Below the pieces are notes generated by a model that saw nothing but the letters and a program-made list of their open reading frames with translations, was not told the origin of the DNA and ran no database searches. Positions 8,606 to 17,304 of a stretch of 64,000 nucleotides of DNA are shown here, in pieces. Origin of the DNA: an uncultured Clostridia bacterium (GTDB taxonomy: Bacteria > Bacillota > Clostridia > Christensenellales > Aristaeellaceae); the NCBI GenBank assembly GCA_934636105.1, contig CAKTZR010000003.1:1-64000 (forward strand), in the 5' to 3' direction. The position numbers and the translations under genes were made by a program. Every line of letters begins with the position of its first letter. Within the stretch, counting starts at the first letter, position 1.

Positions 8606-9882
8606 GCGCCCATCCCCTCCAACTGCTCGAGAAATGCGCCGACGCGCGTGACCATTTGCCCGTCCGCGACGTTGCGGCTGTCGCATCCGTCGCCGTCGAG
8701 CACCAGCGTCGGCAGGCCCGCTTCCTCCAATTTGCGTTTGGCCAGGGTGGAAAGGCCCATCGTCTGTTTGCAGCCCCAATGGCAGAAGACGATCACGCCG
8801 TCCGCATTCAGCTTCTTGGCCCACGCGATGGCGTTATCGATGCGCCGCGCGGCGCTTCCGCCGTTCACATTGGCGAGCAGCCGCCGTGCCATGCTTTCAT
8901 ACGGCTTATCCGGGTCGAGCGTCATCAGCGAGTCAAAGGTGATATCGCAGCCGACCAATTCGCAGCGGTTCTCCGTTTCCAGCATGCGGATCATGGAATC
9001 CTGCCAGTTGGGCAGGGTATGAATGAAGAAAATGCGCTTGCGGCGCGTCGTTTCCCGCTTGGGCGCGCGTTTGGCCGTTTCAATCAATTCGCGAACATAG
9101 CGCTCGCCGTCCGCGTGGCCGAGCAGGCAGTGCGTCGCAATCAGGCTGCACAGCTCGCCCGTCATCGTCGTATCCTGTGTGACCTCTGCGCGCAGAGCGG
9201 CATATTCGCGCATGAGCGCCAGCGTTCGGTTGGCGCAGGCAATCGACTCGCGCAGCTTTGCTTCGTCGAGCTTTTGACCCGTCAGCGTTTCCAGCGTGTG
9301 CGCCAGCTCGCGAAGCTGGTCGGCAACATAAGCAACCGCCGCTTCGTCTTCGCGGGCGGGCACATCGATGATCGTCAGCGGCGCGGAATAATACGCGGCC
9401 AGATGGCGGAAGGAAAGCTGGTTTGCGTCGCAGGCCAGCGTCGTTCCGGCAACCAGCAGCGGCTTGGGCAGCACGCCGGATTCCGCCATGCCGATCATCG
9501 TCTTGTGGTAAGAGCAGAAGCTCTCCGGAATGCCGGAGGTCTCCGCGCGCTCGGCAAAGACGTGCTGGCAGGCCGTGCAGGCGACATAGACCGACAGCCC
9601 TTCCGGAAACATCGGCGTAAGCCCCATCGCGTGCATCAGTTCGCAGGGCATGAAGATATTGACCATCACCGCCTGCTTCGGCTGGTTCAGACCGCGGATG
9701 AGCGTATCCGCGACGCACCCGTTCATCCGCGCATAGGCGGATTTTGCATCCGTCAGCTTTTGGCATTTGCCGGAAAAACGCACCCACGAATAGGCCGCCG
9801 TCAGCATGCGGCGCGCGCGTCGGGGATGGGGCGCGACTTGGGACGTAATCAGCCGCCCAAGGGACTCGATATAGCTTTGCAT
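8602..9882 (-). CDS. 2-hydroxyacyl-CoA dehydratase family (HgdB-like) protein
   Basis: A 426-residue D-component-like protein. The HgdB pattern is visible: PCELMHAMGL near residue 80, the cysteine pairs in YVACTACQHVF and ESFCSYHKTM, the VFCHWGCKQTMGL block, and the tail DGDGCDSRN...GQMVTRVGAFLEQLE. These cysteines bind an iron-sulfur cluster, a 4Fe-4S in dehydratases or an 8Fe-9S double cubane in YjiM/DCCP-type relatives. It is the first gene of a two-gene operon with the fused activator. The substrate is not predictable: no CoA transferase or fermentation gene is adjacent, which leans towards the YjiM/DCCP-like group. The start is taken at ATG 9882; GTG at 9888 is an alternative, and both have weak ribosome sites. 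Confidence 0.88.
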   Translation of the reverse strand: MQSYIESLGRLITSQVAPHPRRARRMLTAAYSWVRFSGKCQKLTDAKSAYARMNGCVADTLIRGLNQPKQAVMVNIFMPCELMHAMGLTPMFPEGLSVYVACTACQHVFAERAETSGIPESFCSYHKTMIGMAESGVLPKPLLVAGTTLACDANQLSFRHLAAYYSAPLTIIDVPAREDEAAVAYVADQLRELAHTLETLTGQKLDEAKLRESIACANRTLALMREYAALRAEVTQDTTMTGELCSLIATHCLLGHADGERYVRELIETAKRAPKRETTRRKRIFFIHTLPNWQDSMIRMLETENRCELVGCDITFDSLMTLDPDKPYESMARRLLANVNGGSAARRIDNAIAWAKKLNADGVIVFCHWGCKQTMGLSTLAKRKLEEAGLPTLVLDGDGCDSRNVADGQMVTRVGAFLEQLEGMGA

Positions 9883-9961
9883 ACACACACCCGTTTCAAC
9901 AAAATAACGAAACCATTATAAATTCCATCGCCCGGCGCGTCAAGGTGGCAGGATTGTCCGC

Positions 9962-9990
9962 TTTTCATTCGTCTTTTCTTTTGGTATAAT
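9962..9990 (+). promoter_or_regulatory. Extended -10 promoter for the MBL-fold lipoprotein gene
   Basis: TTTTCA (9962-9967), 17 bases, TATAAT (9985-9990) preceded by TGG, an extended -10. AGGAGG follows at 10001-10006, and ATG at 10013. Confidence 0.75.
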
Positions 9991-10012
9991 AGGGCGAAAA
10001 AGGAGGTCGCGG

Positions 10013-10828
10013 ATGAAAAGAATCATAACCTGCCTGGCAGCGCTGCTGCTGACGCTGACGGGCTGCTCCGCATGGGCGCAGAATGTGTCCGTGACGTTTT
10101 ATGATATGGGCAAGGCTGATGCGGCGCTGCTCACGCTGGACGATGGCGCGCGCATTTTGATCGATGCGGGCACGAATAAGGGCGGCAAGAAGCTGGCCGA
10201 GCGCCTGGTCGGGGAAGGCGTCGATAAAATTGATTTGATGATTATCACCCATTTTGATAAGGATCATGTCGGCGGCGCGGACAAAATTCTGGAAAGCGTT
10301 TCGGTTTCGCGGGTCGTGATGCCGCAATACGCCAAGGAGAGCAAGCAGTATACCCAGTTCAAGGAGGCACTTTCCGAAAACCCACAAACGCGGGTGGAGA
10401 TTCTGCCTGCCGGGAGCGAATGGTCGGCGGATTTCGGAGAAACGCATCTGCGTGTGACGGCCGCCGAACAGACGGATTACGGCGCGGACGAGGAGAACGA
10501 CTTTTCTCTGGCGACGTATGCGACCTACGGCGAAACGAAATTCCTGTTTCCCGGCGACGCGGAGGATGCGCGGCAGACCGAACTTCTGCGCGCTGGGGAT
10601 ATTGCCTGCGATGTGCTGAAAGTGCCGTATCACGGACGGCTTGTGGATGCGAGCACGGCGTTTTTGACGGCATGCTCTCCGAAGATCGCATTTATTCCCG
10701 ACAGCGACGACGAACCTGCCAATTCGAGAATCGTGGAGATTTTGGAAGGATTGGGGACGGATGTGCATAGCGGCCGGGATGGGGATTTGACCGTGGTTTC
10801 GGATGGGAAAGATGTGTTTGTAAAGTAG
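10013..10828 (+). CDS. Secreted lipoprotein with ComEC/Rec2-type metallo-beta-lactamase fold
   Basis: A 271-residue protein whose N-terminus is a lipoprotein signal ending in the lipobox LTGC at about residue 18, so it should be anchored on the outer face of the membrane. The mature part starts VSVTFYDMGKADAAL..., typical of the MBL domain of ComEC and related stand-alone hydrolases. The metal motif appears as THFDKDHVGG near residue 82, with later ligands in LFPGDAE and VPYHGR. ComEC MBL domains degrade one DNA strand during uptake; stand-alone proteins of this type are mostly uncharacterised, so the substrate is unknown. A strong promoter and an ideal AGGAGG site decide the start. Confidence 0.85.
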   Translation: MKRIITCLAALLLTLTGCSAWAQNVSVTFYDMGKADAALLTLDDGARILIDAGTNKGGKKLAERLVGEGVDKIDLMIITHFDKDHVGGADKILESVSVSRVVMPQYAKESKQYTQFKEALSENPQTRVEILPAGSEWSADFGETHLRVTAAEQTDYGADEENDFSLATYATYGETKFLFPGDAEDARQTELLRAGDIACDVLKVPYHGRLVDASTAFLTACSPKIAFIPDSDDEPANSRIVEILEGLGTDVHSGRDGDLTVVSDGKDVFVK

Positions 10829-10878
10829 GCTGCGACCCTGGACCAGGAGTTGGGGTTACGATTTGTTCTTTTAATATT

Positions 10879-10955
10879 CATTCATTGCGAAGCAATGAAT
10901 GTAGTGGGAAGTCCAGAAACCTCAGGTTTCTGGTGGGGTTTGGGGCAAAGTCCCA
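10879..10955 (+). repeat. Hairpin plus dispersed repeat, copy 2
   Basis: A perfect 10-bp stem (attcattgc / gcaatgaat, with a gaa loop, 10879-10901) is followed by copy 2 of the repeat also found at 6810-6864 (10904-10955: gtgggaagtccaga, palindromic aacctcaggtt, tcccaa end). It occupies the gap between the lipoprotein gene and the exporter operon and could terminate the former. Confidence 0.7.
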
Positions 10956-10966
10956 AAAGGAGCTTT

Positions 10967-11725
10967 ATGCAGACAGACGAACAAAAGCTGAATATCGTTG
11001 GCACGGCGGCGCAGCTGCTGCTCGAAAACGGCAGCGAAACCTACCGCGTGGAGGAGACGGCGCGGCACATGGCGCACGGATTCGGCATTGAGGAGATCAA
11101 CATTGCGGCGTTTCCGACCTCGGTTTTTCTGGAAGCCGGCGGGCGCGCATTTGTGCGGCGCATCAGACGACGCGGCACAAACAGCCAGCGGATCGCGATG
11201 GTCAACGAAATCTCCCGCGAGGTGGAGCACGGCAAGCTGGACGCCGAACAGGCCGAGCGCGCGCTGGAACGGGTGCGAAAGACCCCCGGTTTTTCACAAA
11301 GAACCATGGTTCTCGCTTACGCGCTGGCGGCGGCGAGTTTCTGCCTGCTCTTTGACGGCGACGCGGCGACGTTTGCGGTGACGTTTGTCATCGGCGTGCT
11401 GGTGCAGGCGGTTCAGCCGCTGTTTGCGCATATCCAGATGGGCGTGCTGCTGGGCAATTTCGTCGGCGGCTGGCTGACGGCGGTTTCCGCGCAGCTGCTC
11501 TACGGCGTGCTACCGATTTACAACGTGAACGCCGCGATCATCGGCGGCATCATGCCGCTGCTCTCCGGGCTGGCAATGACCACCGCTGTGCGCGATACGA
11601 TGTATGGCGATCTCGTCTCCGGCATGACGCGCGCGCTGGAGGCCATGCTGCTGGCAACGGCCGTGGCGATCGGCGTGTATACGGGCCTGAAAATGGCCGC
11701 GATGATGGGAGGAATTGTCCTGTGA
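10967..11725 (+). CDS. ThrE/YjjP-family threonine/serine exporter subunit
   Basis: A 252-residue protein of the ThrE_1 family. A soluble N-terminal domain contains the hallmark SETYRVEETARHMAHGFGI and an FPTSVFLE strand. After residue 110 come about five membrane segments with small-residue-rich helices (for example GNFVGGWLTAVSAQ). Family members export threonine/serine or dicarboxylates (YjjP-YjjB exports succinate in E. coli) together with a ThrE_2 partner, which is the next gene. The start at 10967 is chosen because AGGAG lies at 10958-10962; the open frame extends upstream through the repeat. It overlaps the next gene at TGATG. Confidence 0.88.
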   Translation: MQTDEQKLNIVGTAAQLLLENGSETYRVEETARHMAHGFGIEEINIAAFPTSVFLEAGGRAFVRRIRRRGTNSQRIAMVNEISREVEHGKLDAEQAERALERVRKTPGFSQRTMVLAYALAAASFCLLFDGDAATFAVTFVIGVLVQAVQPLFAHIQMGVLLGNFVGGWLTAVSAQLLYGVLPIYNVNAAIIGGIMPLLSGLAMTTAVRDTMYGDLVSGMTRALEAMLLATAVAIGVYTGLKMAAMMGGIVL

Positions 11726-12174
11726 TGCGCAAAATTATCGTCGCGTCGCTCGGCGCGTTTGGCGGCACGCTGGGCTATGGCTATATCCTCAACGCGCCGA
11801 AAAACACGATTCTGCCGGCATCCATCATCGGCTTGGCGGGCTACATGGTTTATGTGCTGCTGGGCATGGCGGGGTTTGGCACCATGTCCGCCTATTTCTT
11901 CTCCACGGTGTTCGTTTCGGTGGTCTGCGAACTGCTGGCGCGCAAAATGCGCACGCCCTCCACGATTTTCCTGCTCGGCGCGTTGGTTCCGCTCGTGCCA
12001 GGATATAATTTCTATCTGGCGATGCTGGCGCTGGTGGAGAACCGCGGCGCGGCGGCCGCACGGGAAGGTATGGTCGCGGTGCAGATCGTTGCGGCGATTG
12101 CCGTCGGCGCGGCGGTGACGTCTGTATTGTTTCGGGCGCTGGCGCAGAGAAGCAGAAGCGCCGCGCAGAAATAA
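11725..12174 (+). CDS. ThrE_2/YjjB-family exporter subunit
   Basis: A 149-residue membrane protein with about four transmembrane helices and the family's FLLGALVPLVPGYNFY segment near residue 90. It pairs with the upstream ThrE_1-like protein to form a split threonine/serine-type exporter. GGGAGGA at 11707-11713 can serve either GTG 11722 or ATG 11725; I list ATG. The stop of the preceding gene overlaps the start, so translation is coupled. The substrate is inferred only at family level. The gene ends just before the tRNA promoter. Confidence 0.85.
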   Translation: MRKIIVASLGAFGGTLGYGYILNAPKNTILPASIIGLAGYMVYVLLGMAGFGTMSAYFFSTVFVSVVCELLARKMRTPSTIFLLGALVPLVPGYNFYLAMLALVENRGAAAAREGMVAVQIVAAIAVGAAVTSVLFRALAQRSRSAAQK

Positions 12175-12175
12175 A

Positions 12176-12204
12176 TTGACTTTTTCCATGCTTTCTACTA
12201 TAAT
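12176..12204 (+). promoter_or_regulatory. tRNA promoter
   Basis: TTGACT (12176-12181), 17 bases, TATAAT (12199-12204); the mature tRNA begins 42 bases after the -10 box. Confidence 0.85.
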
Positions 12205-12245
12205 AAAATCTGATCTTTTTCTGCAAACGCAGAGAAAAATCATCT

Positions 12246-12322
12246 GCATCCATAGCTCAGTAGGATAGAGCGTTCGCCTCCTAAGCGAAAGGCCCCGCGT
12301 TCGAGCCGCGGTGGGTGCGCCA
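12246..12322 (+). tRNA. tRNA-Arg (anticodon CCT)
   Basis: A full cloverleaf: acceptor GCATCCA with TGGGTGC (one wobble), D-stem GCTC/GAGC, anticodon stem TTCGC/GCGAA around the loop CTCCTAA with anticodon CCT at 12280-12282, T-arm CCGCG-TTCGAGC-CGCGG, discriminator G and encoded CCA (12320-12322). It reads the AGG codon. Its 3' end is the likely attachment site of the adjoining integrase island. Confidence 0.97.
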
Positions 12323-12323
12323 G

Positions 12324-12359
12324 AAAGTGTCATGTGCGTGAAGCATGTGGCACTTTTTT
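12324..12359 (+). terminator. Terminator after tRNA-Arg
   Basis: aaagtgtcatgtg pairs, with wobbles, to catgtggcacttt around a short loop and is followed by T6. Confidence 0.85.
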
Positions 12360-12434
12360 CGATTCGAGCAAGTTGCAGTTTTCGGTTTGAAACTGCAAGA
12401 GTAGCAAAAAGAATCGAACGATTTTAGATGCCTG

Positions 12435-13856
12435 CTACTCAGAATCGCTAAGATTGCCATTACCGTTTTCCGTATTTTCATCGGTAGAAGCCTGCTTTGC
12501 CAGCACATCGGAAAGAATCTTTCCGAGTTCAGGGTACTGCTGGATCTGAGTAATCAGAGCCGCGATATCCGGGGATGACGGGCTGTTATCCTTCTGTTCG
12601 GGCGAATTCTGCGGCTGATAAAACGCTTCTTCAAAGCGTTGAGCCGTAATCTTCCGATCAGAATCGAGAATGTGCGCATAAACCTTGGTCAGCATGTCGA
12701 TTTCGGCATGACCTGTATCTCCCTGCGTCGCTTTCAGGTCGCCGTGGTTCAGCTTGAGCTTGTAAGTGGCGCTGGAATGACGCAGAGAGTGAAAAACAAC
12801 ATCCGGCAGTTTGGCTTCGGCTTTGAGCTTGGTGAAGGCTTGATTGATTCGCTTTTCCTCGCAGGGATGTCCGTTTGGAAAGGCGATGACCAGATTATAA
12901 TCAGTGTAATCGCAGCCTGCCAGTTCAATCTGGTGAAGCTGGTTTTTGCGCAGCTCTTGCAGCACATAAGCGACGGTTTTGGGAATCCATACGCGGCGAA
13001 TACTGCTGTCCGTCTTGGGTTTTTTCAGAACAAGAACGGTGCTGGTGGTCTTTCCCGTCCACGCGGGGAAGATGTGATAGATGTTCTTGTTATTCAAAGC
13101 AGCCAGCGCGGAGCGTTTAACCCTTGCCAGCTCTTGCATGATATAGAGCCACGCGTCATCGTCCTTGATTTCCGGCTCGGATATGTGTACATTGTTCCAC
13201 GTCAGACCGAGAATTTCTCCGATACGCAGCGAACAGGCAAACGAGAGGTTCATGCAGACATACAGATTTGCATCCCGACAGGTATCCAGCGCTTTACGAA
13301 TCGTTTCCGCGTCCCAAATCTCGCGTTCCCTGCATTTGGCTTTGCAGAGGTTTGCCTGATTGAAGGGGTTCTGCTGGATGACATTCCAGCGCACGGCCTG
13401 ATTAAAGGCGCATCGTGCGAGCTTGAACACCTTTTCCACCTGTGAATCGCTGATGTAGTCCTGCTTTACAGCATGGTACTTTTCCGCAGCGGAACGAGTT
13501 CGATGCAGGTCGTGAATGAAGATGTCCACGGTTTTAACGGTGACGCTCTGCATGGGCAAATCCCCGATCAACGGGTTGATGTAGTTTCGGATGATGCCGG
13601 TGCTGCTGTCGTACATGGACGGACTCCACTTTAACTCGCCGTACAGCCGCACAAATTCATCCATGAACTCCGCGACTGTTTCGGCGGATGGTGGAAGAAA
13701 AGTCCCTTTCTTCTGCGCCAGCTCAACCTCTGATTTACGGACAGAGGCTTCCTTCCTGGAAGGAAAGGTTTCCCATTTTTGCTTGCGCTGCCCGTCGGAG
13801 TTGACGTAATCATAGACAACGCAGTAGCTCTTGCCGCGCTTGATGATGGAAGCCAA
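12435..13856 (-). CDS. Tyrosine recombinase 1 (island integrase)
   Basis: A 473-residue phage/ICE-type integrase with an arm-binding N-terminus, a SAM-like core-binding domain and a catalytic domain. The catalytic set is visible: Arg in CSLRIGEILGL, Lys in LVLKKPKTDSSIR, HSLRHSS, GDTGH, and the Tyr in KVYAHILD. The start is TTG at 13856, not an upstream ATG: GGAGG lies at 13863-13867 with ideal spacing, and the start aligns with recombinases 2 and 3 of this window. It follows the excisionase-like gene by one base. Its 3' end points at tRNA-Arg 113 bp away, the usual position for an integrase that uses a tRNA 3' end as attB. The C-terminal 60 residues are low-complexity and acidic. Confidence 0.95.
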   Translation of the reverse strand: MASIIKRGKSYCVVYDYVNSDGQRKQKWETFPSRKEASVRKSEVELAQKKGTFLPPSAETVAEFMDEFVRLYGELKWSPSMYDSSTGIIRNYINPLIGDLPMQSVTVKTVDIFIHDLHRTRSAAEKYHAVKQDYISDSQVEKVFKLARCAFNQAVRWNVIQQNPFNQANLCKAKCREREIWDAETIRKALDTCRDANLYVCMNLSFACSLRIGEILGLTWNNVHISEPEIKDDDAWLYIMQELARVKRSALAALNNKNIYHIFPAWTGKTTSTVLVLKKPKTDSSIRRVWIPKTVAYVLQELRKNQLHQIELAGCDYTDYNLVIAFPNGHPCEEKRINQAFTKLKAEAKLPDVVFHSLRHSSATYKLKLNHGDLKATQGDTGHAEIDMLTKVYAHILDSDRKITAQRFEEAFYQPQNSPEQKDNSPSSPDIAALITQIQQYPELGKILSDVLAKQASTDENTENGNGNLSDSE

Positions 13857-13857
13857 C

Positions 13858-14061
13858 TTAAACCTCCGACGTTTGATTATTGAGCCAGTCGTCGAAGGAT
13901 TTTTTGGAGATGCGGATGGTTGAACCAATGCGGACAACCCTGAAATATCCTTCCCTGGTCAAGTTGTAGGCAGACTTTCTGCTGATGCCCAGAATTGAAG
14001 CAACATCCTCAACGCGGTACGTTTGAGGGGTATTGCCTGCGGAAGCGGGTGTGTATTCCAT
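13858..14061 (-). CDS. Excisionase-like HTH protein (partner of recombinase 1)
   Basis: A 67-residue MerR/Xis-type winged helix DNA-binding protein: YRVEDVASILGISRKSAYNL is the helix-turn-helix and VVRIGSTIRISKKSFDDWL the wing. Such proteins bend attachment-site DNA to favour excision, or act as small regulators. The start at 14061 follows AAAGGA (14071-14076); a longer frame to 14163 has no site. It sits immediately upstream of recombinase 1 and resembles the small protein at 17301-17576. Confidence 0.82.
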   Translation of the reverse strand: MEYTPASAGNTPQTYRVEDVASILGISRKSAYNLTREGYFRVVRIGSTIRISKKSFDDWLNNQTSEV

Positions 14062-14590
14062 AGATGTGCATCCTTTCTGACCGCAAGGGGTCGGTTGATT
14101 GTCCCAGATCAACTGTGACAGGCTGATTGTAGCCCTGGTCGTCTGGAAACGCAAGGATGGCATAGCGTTGCTTCCGCGTTCCTTATGGTGTCGCAGATTG
14201 CGCTTGGAGGGCGCAGCATAGCTCTAAGCGGTCGTTTTCCGAGCCGGTTAGAGGCTCTTTCCCAGTCCTTGGAAAGCTGTGAAGAAGTATCATGATAGAG
14301 GTCGGAGTCGTCGCACCTGATTTCCAAAACAGGCTTAATTCGCTTGAAAAAATCGCTCGATTAAAGTGATGTTTACATCATCAAATTGAATGTCGTCGCG
14401 CCAAACCATTATGGCTCGTCCGAGGCTCTTTTCGTATCTGCGACACCTATGCCGTTTTCAAGGTTCTGTTCAAGGAATTCCTCTAAAGAAAAAACCCTCT
14501 ATATACCATGTCAGTTTTGGCGTTTTTTTGACCCCAAAATCAGAAAATTGATATAGAAAATTATATGAACAAAAAATATGCAAAATAGAC
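14062..14590. other. Intergenic stretch between two integrase modules
   Basis: About 530 bp with no convincing gene; an open frame at 14109-14327 has no family features. It must contain the promoter of the xis1-int1 pair and could hold integrase arm sites. I see no copy of the tRNA-Arg 3' end here. Confidence 0.5.
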
Positions 14591-14640
14591 AAGAAGCAAG
14601 GTATTGCTGACTTTTTCAAGCCGACAATACCTTGCTTCTT
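14591..14640 (-). terminator. Large perfect inverted repeat after recombinase 2
   Basis: aagaagcaaggtattg (14591-14606) and its exact complement (14625-14640) form a 16-bp stem with an 18-base loop, overlapping the recombinase 2 stop codon. There is no strong T-run on the reverse strand, so it may act in RNA stability or as a protein site as well as a terminator. Confidence 0.6.
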
Positions 14641-16021
14641 ATTTGCTGCTGTTTTTGAGTGCTGCCGCCAATGCGCCGGCTAATTCCGGCGAGCGTTCAA
14701 TCTGCCGGATAAGCGTGTTCAGGTCAATCCGGGGTTGAGCTGTTTCTGGGGCAGGCGGTTTGATACCGCGCAAGTCTGGATTGGCATAGAATTGCTGTTC
14801 AAAGCGCTGTGCGCCGATTTTGCGATCTTCATCCAGAATATGCGCATAGATACGGGTAATCATTTCGGCGCTGGCATGTCCTGTATCGCCCTGTGTGGAT
14901 TTCAAATCGCCGTTGGAATATTTCAACTTATAAGTAGCGCTGGAATGGCGGAGCGAATGAAAAACGACGTTGGGCAGATTGGCCTGCTTCTTGAGCTGAG
15001 CAAACTTCTTTTCGATTACTCGGTCGTCGCAGGGACGACCATTGGGCTGCGCAAGCACCAGGTTATGATCCTCGTAGGAATGATCCGTCACCTTGAGCTT
15101 TTCCTGACACTCCTTCCAGTGGCGCAAAATATAGGCGACGGTTTTCGGAATCCAGATTTTGCGGATGCTGCTATCGGTTTTCGGCTTTTTAAGCACAAGA
15201 ACAGTCGCGGTGGGCTTTTTCAGTGCAGAATCAAAGATGTGCAGGACAGAGTTTTCTCCGAGAGCCTTGATGGATTCGCGCCGCGCACGATACACTTCTT
15301 TATCGACATAGAGCCATGCGTTATCCTGTGCGATATCATCAGGCTCGATATGCACGTTGTTCCACGTCAGCCCCAGAATTTCGCCCAGACGCATGGAACA
15401 GGCGAAAGACAGGTTCATGGCGACATAGAGCTGTGCGTCACGGCAGGCTTCAAGCGCTTTGCGGATGGTTGCCGCATCCCAGATATCCCGATGATGGTAA
15501 GGAGTTTTGACGAGAATAGCGTTTGAAAAAGGATTTTTTGCAATCATACCCCAGCGGACAGCCTGCCCAAACGCGCACTTGAGTACCTTAATGATGCGCT
15601 CGATGTTCTGATCGGTCAAATAACGGTCAGCCATGCGGCGGAACCGAGAAGCGACGGATTCAGTTTTGCGGAGCTGCTGGATGTACTTGTCTACGGTGCG
15701 CGTGTTGATGGACTGGATGGGTTGATTGCCGATGAGCGGGTTGATGTAGTTGGCGATTAGCGCGAGGTTTGAGCTGTAAGTGGAAACGTCCCATTTTCGT
15801 TCGCCATACAGGTTGACAAAATCGACCATCAGTTCCGATACGGTGATTTTGCTGGGAACAATCAAGGTTGACTTTTTCTTTCCGATTTCAACTTCGACTT
15901 TTCTGCGTTCAGCCTCTGCTTCCTGATGAAAGGTTTCCCACTTCTGATGGCGTTTTCCGTCTTTATCGGTGTAATAATAGACAACGCAGAAGGATTCTCC
16001 ACGCTGGACGATGTGTGCCAT
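14639..16021 (-). CDS. Tyrosine recombinase 2
   Basis: A 460-residue integrase closely related to recombinase 1 along its whole length (shared QKWETF, FVNLYGE.KW, NLSFACS.R.GEILGLTWNNVHI, VLVLKKPKTDSSIR, HSLRHSSATYKLK). The catalytic Arg, Lys, His-x-x-Arg, His and Tyr (RIYAHILDED) are all present. The start at 16021 is set by GAGGA at 16029-16033. It lies 10 bp downstream of the broken recombinase 3 and ends at a perfect 16-bp inverted repeat. It has no excisionase of its own directly upstream, and probably shares the one at 17301-17576. Confidence 0.93.
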   Translation of the reverse strand: MAHIVQRGESFCVVYYYTDKDGKRHQKWETFHQEAEAERRKVEVEIGKKKSTLIVPSKITVSELMVDFVNLYGERKWDVSTYSSNLALIANYINPLIGNQPIQSINTRTVDKYIQQLRKTESVASRFRRMADRYLTDQNIERIIKVLKCAFGQAVRWGMIAKNPFSNAILVKTPYHHRDIWDAATIRKALEACRDAQLYVAMNLSFACSMRLGEILGLTWNNVHIEPDDIAQDNAWLYVDKEVYRARRESIKALGENSVLHIFDSALKKPTATVLVLKKPKTDSSIRKIWIPKTVAYILRHWKECQEKLKVTDHSYEDHNLVLAQPNGRPCDDRVIEKKFAQLKKQANLPNVVFHSLRHSSATYKLKYSNGDLKSTQGDTGHASAEMITRIYAHILDEDRKIGAQRFEQQFYANPDLRGIKPPAPETAQPRIDLNTLIRQIERSPELAGALAAALKNSSK

Positions 16022-16031
16022 AACGCTGTCC

Positions 16032-17304
16032 TCACGGCTGCAAAGCTGCGTAGAAATTTTCTTCAAAGCGAACGGCGAGTTCTTTTCGGCTTTGATCGAA
16101 GATTTCTGCGTAGGTGTTCAGCATGAGCTTGGGAGAAGCGTGTCCCGTGTCCCCTTGCACCAATTTGATATTGCCGTCATTGAGGGCGAGTTTATAGGTG
16201 ACGCTCGAATGGCGCAAAGAATGAAACGTGACATCCGGCAGATGATGCGCATGGATAAACGTCTTAAGTAGCTTGTAGATCTGATGGCTGTCATAAGGTT
16301 TTCCGCTGTTTTGCGCCAGCACCAGATTATAATTTTGATAGTCTGCCCCCAAGAGGTCGATCAACTCAAGCTGCCTGATATGCCACTCTTTCAAAATGTC
16401 CGCGGTGGTTCTGGGCAGATAGACTTTGCGTATGGAGTTTTTTGTCTTGGGCTTTTTGAGGATAAGGGACATGCTGGAATTGGGTTTGGTTGATGGAAAC
16501 ACCATCAGAATATCTCTGCCTTCCGTAGCCGCTGCCGCCTGCTTGTTCACTTCTAGGAGCGCTTTGCGGACTTGAAGCCAGGATGTGTCGTCGCCAATTT
16601 CGGCGAAGTGAATATCATCCCATGTCAGACCGAGAATTTCTCCAATGCGCAGAGAACAGGCAAAAGCCAAATTCATGGCGACATACAGTGCGTCAAAGTC
16701 GCAGAGGCTCAGAGCCCTGGCGATGGTAATCGGTTCCCAAACGGGTTCAGTAGTCAATTTCACGCACCCCTTTTTTCAGAATATCGGTTTTCGGCAAAAT
16801 GGCATTTTCAAATGGATTTTGAGCGACTAAATCACGGTTCACAGCATATTGAAATGCTCGCCGCAGAAGATCAATGATTTTCTTGATTGTAAGCGCAGAA
16901 ATATAGAGGGGTTCTTCCTTTACGTTGCTTGCTGCGCTGATTGTTTTTGTCAGCATACGGATATAAATATCCACGTCTCTGGAATAAAGATTTTGTATGC
17001 CACAGCTGCCAAGAACAGGAAGAATATAGTTCCGGTATAGCCCGATGTTGGTGGTATAGGTAGAAGCCACCCATTTCCGGCTTCCGCAGACACGAATGAA
17101 GTCCTCCATCAGTTCAGATACCGTTATGGAATTGGGTGGAATGAAGATACCCTTTTCCTGTTGCTGCATGACTTCTTCTAATCTGAGACGAGCATCATCC
17201 AGTGATGCGCAAGGTTCAGATTTTATATGTGTCTTGTCTGCATGATCCGTGTACCGATAGCATAAGGCATACAAATTTCCGCGTTTTACGATACGGGGAA
17301 TCAC
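16032..17304 (-). pseudogene. Tyrosine recombinase 3, frameshifted
   Basis: Two adjoining frames encode one integrase. The N-terminal arm and core-binding part (17304-16747, 185 codons) stops at GVREIDY. The catalytic part (16763-16032) continues in the +1 frame with WEPITIARALSLCD and carries the Arg (CSLRIGEILGL), LILKKPKTKNSIR, HSLRHSS, GDTGH and NTYAEIFD tyrosine motifs. The break falls at an A6G4 run (about 16768-16777). Removing a single base there would restore a 420-residue protein that aligns with recombinases 1 and 2. It may be a real mutation, a phase-variable tract, a +1 programmed shift or a sequencing error. It overlaps the excisionase gene by 4 bp. Confidence 0.88.

Noticed and set aside
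12246..12322. Downstream copy of the tRNA 3' end that would mark the far attachment site
   Set aside because: I looked by eye for the GCGTTCGAGCCGCGG block on both strands and saw no second copy in the window; the far end is either outside, degenerate or missed.
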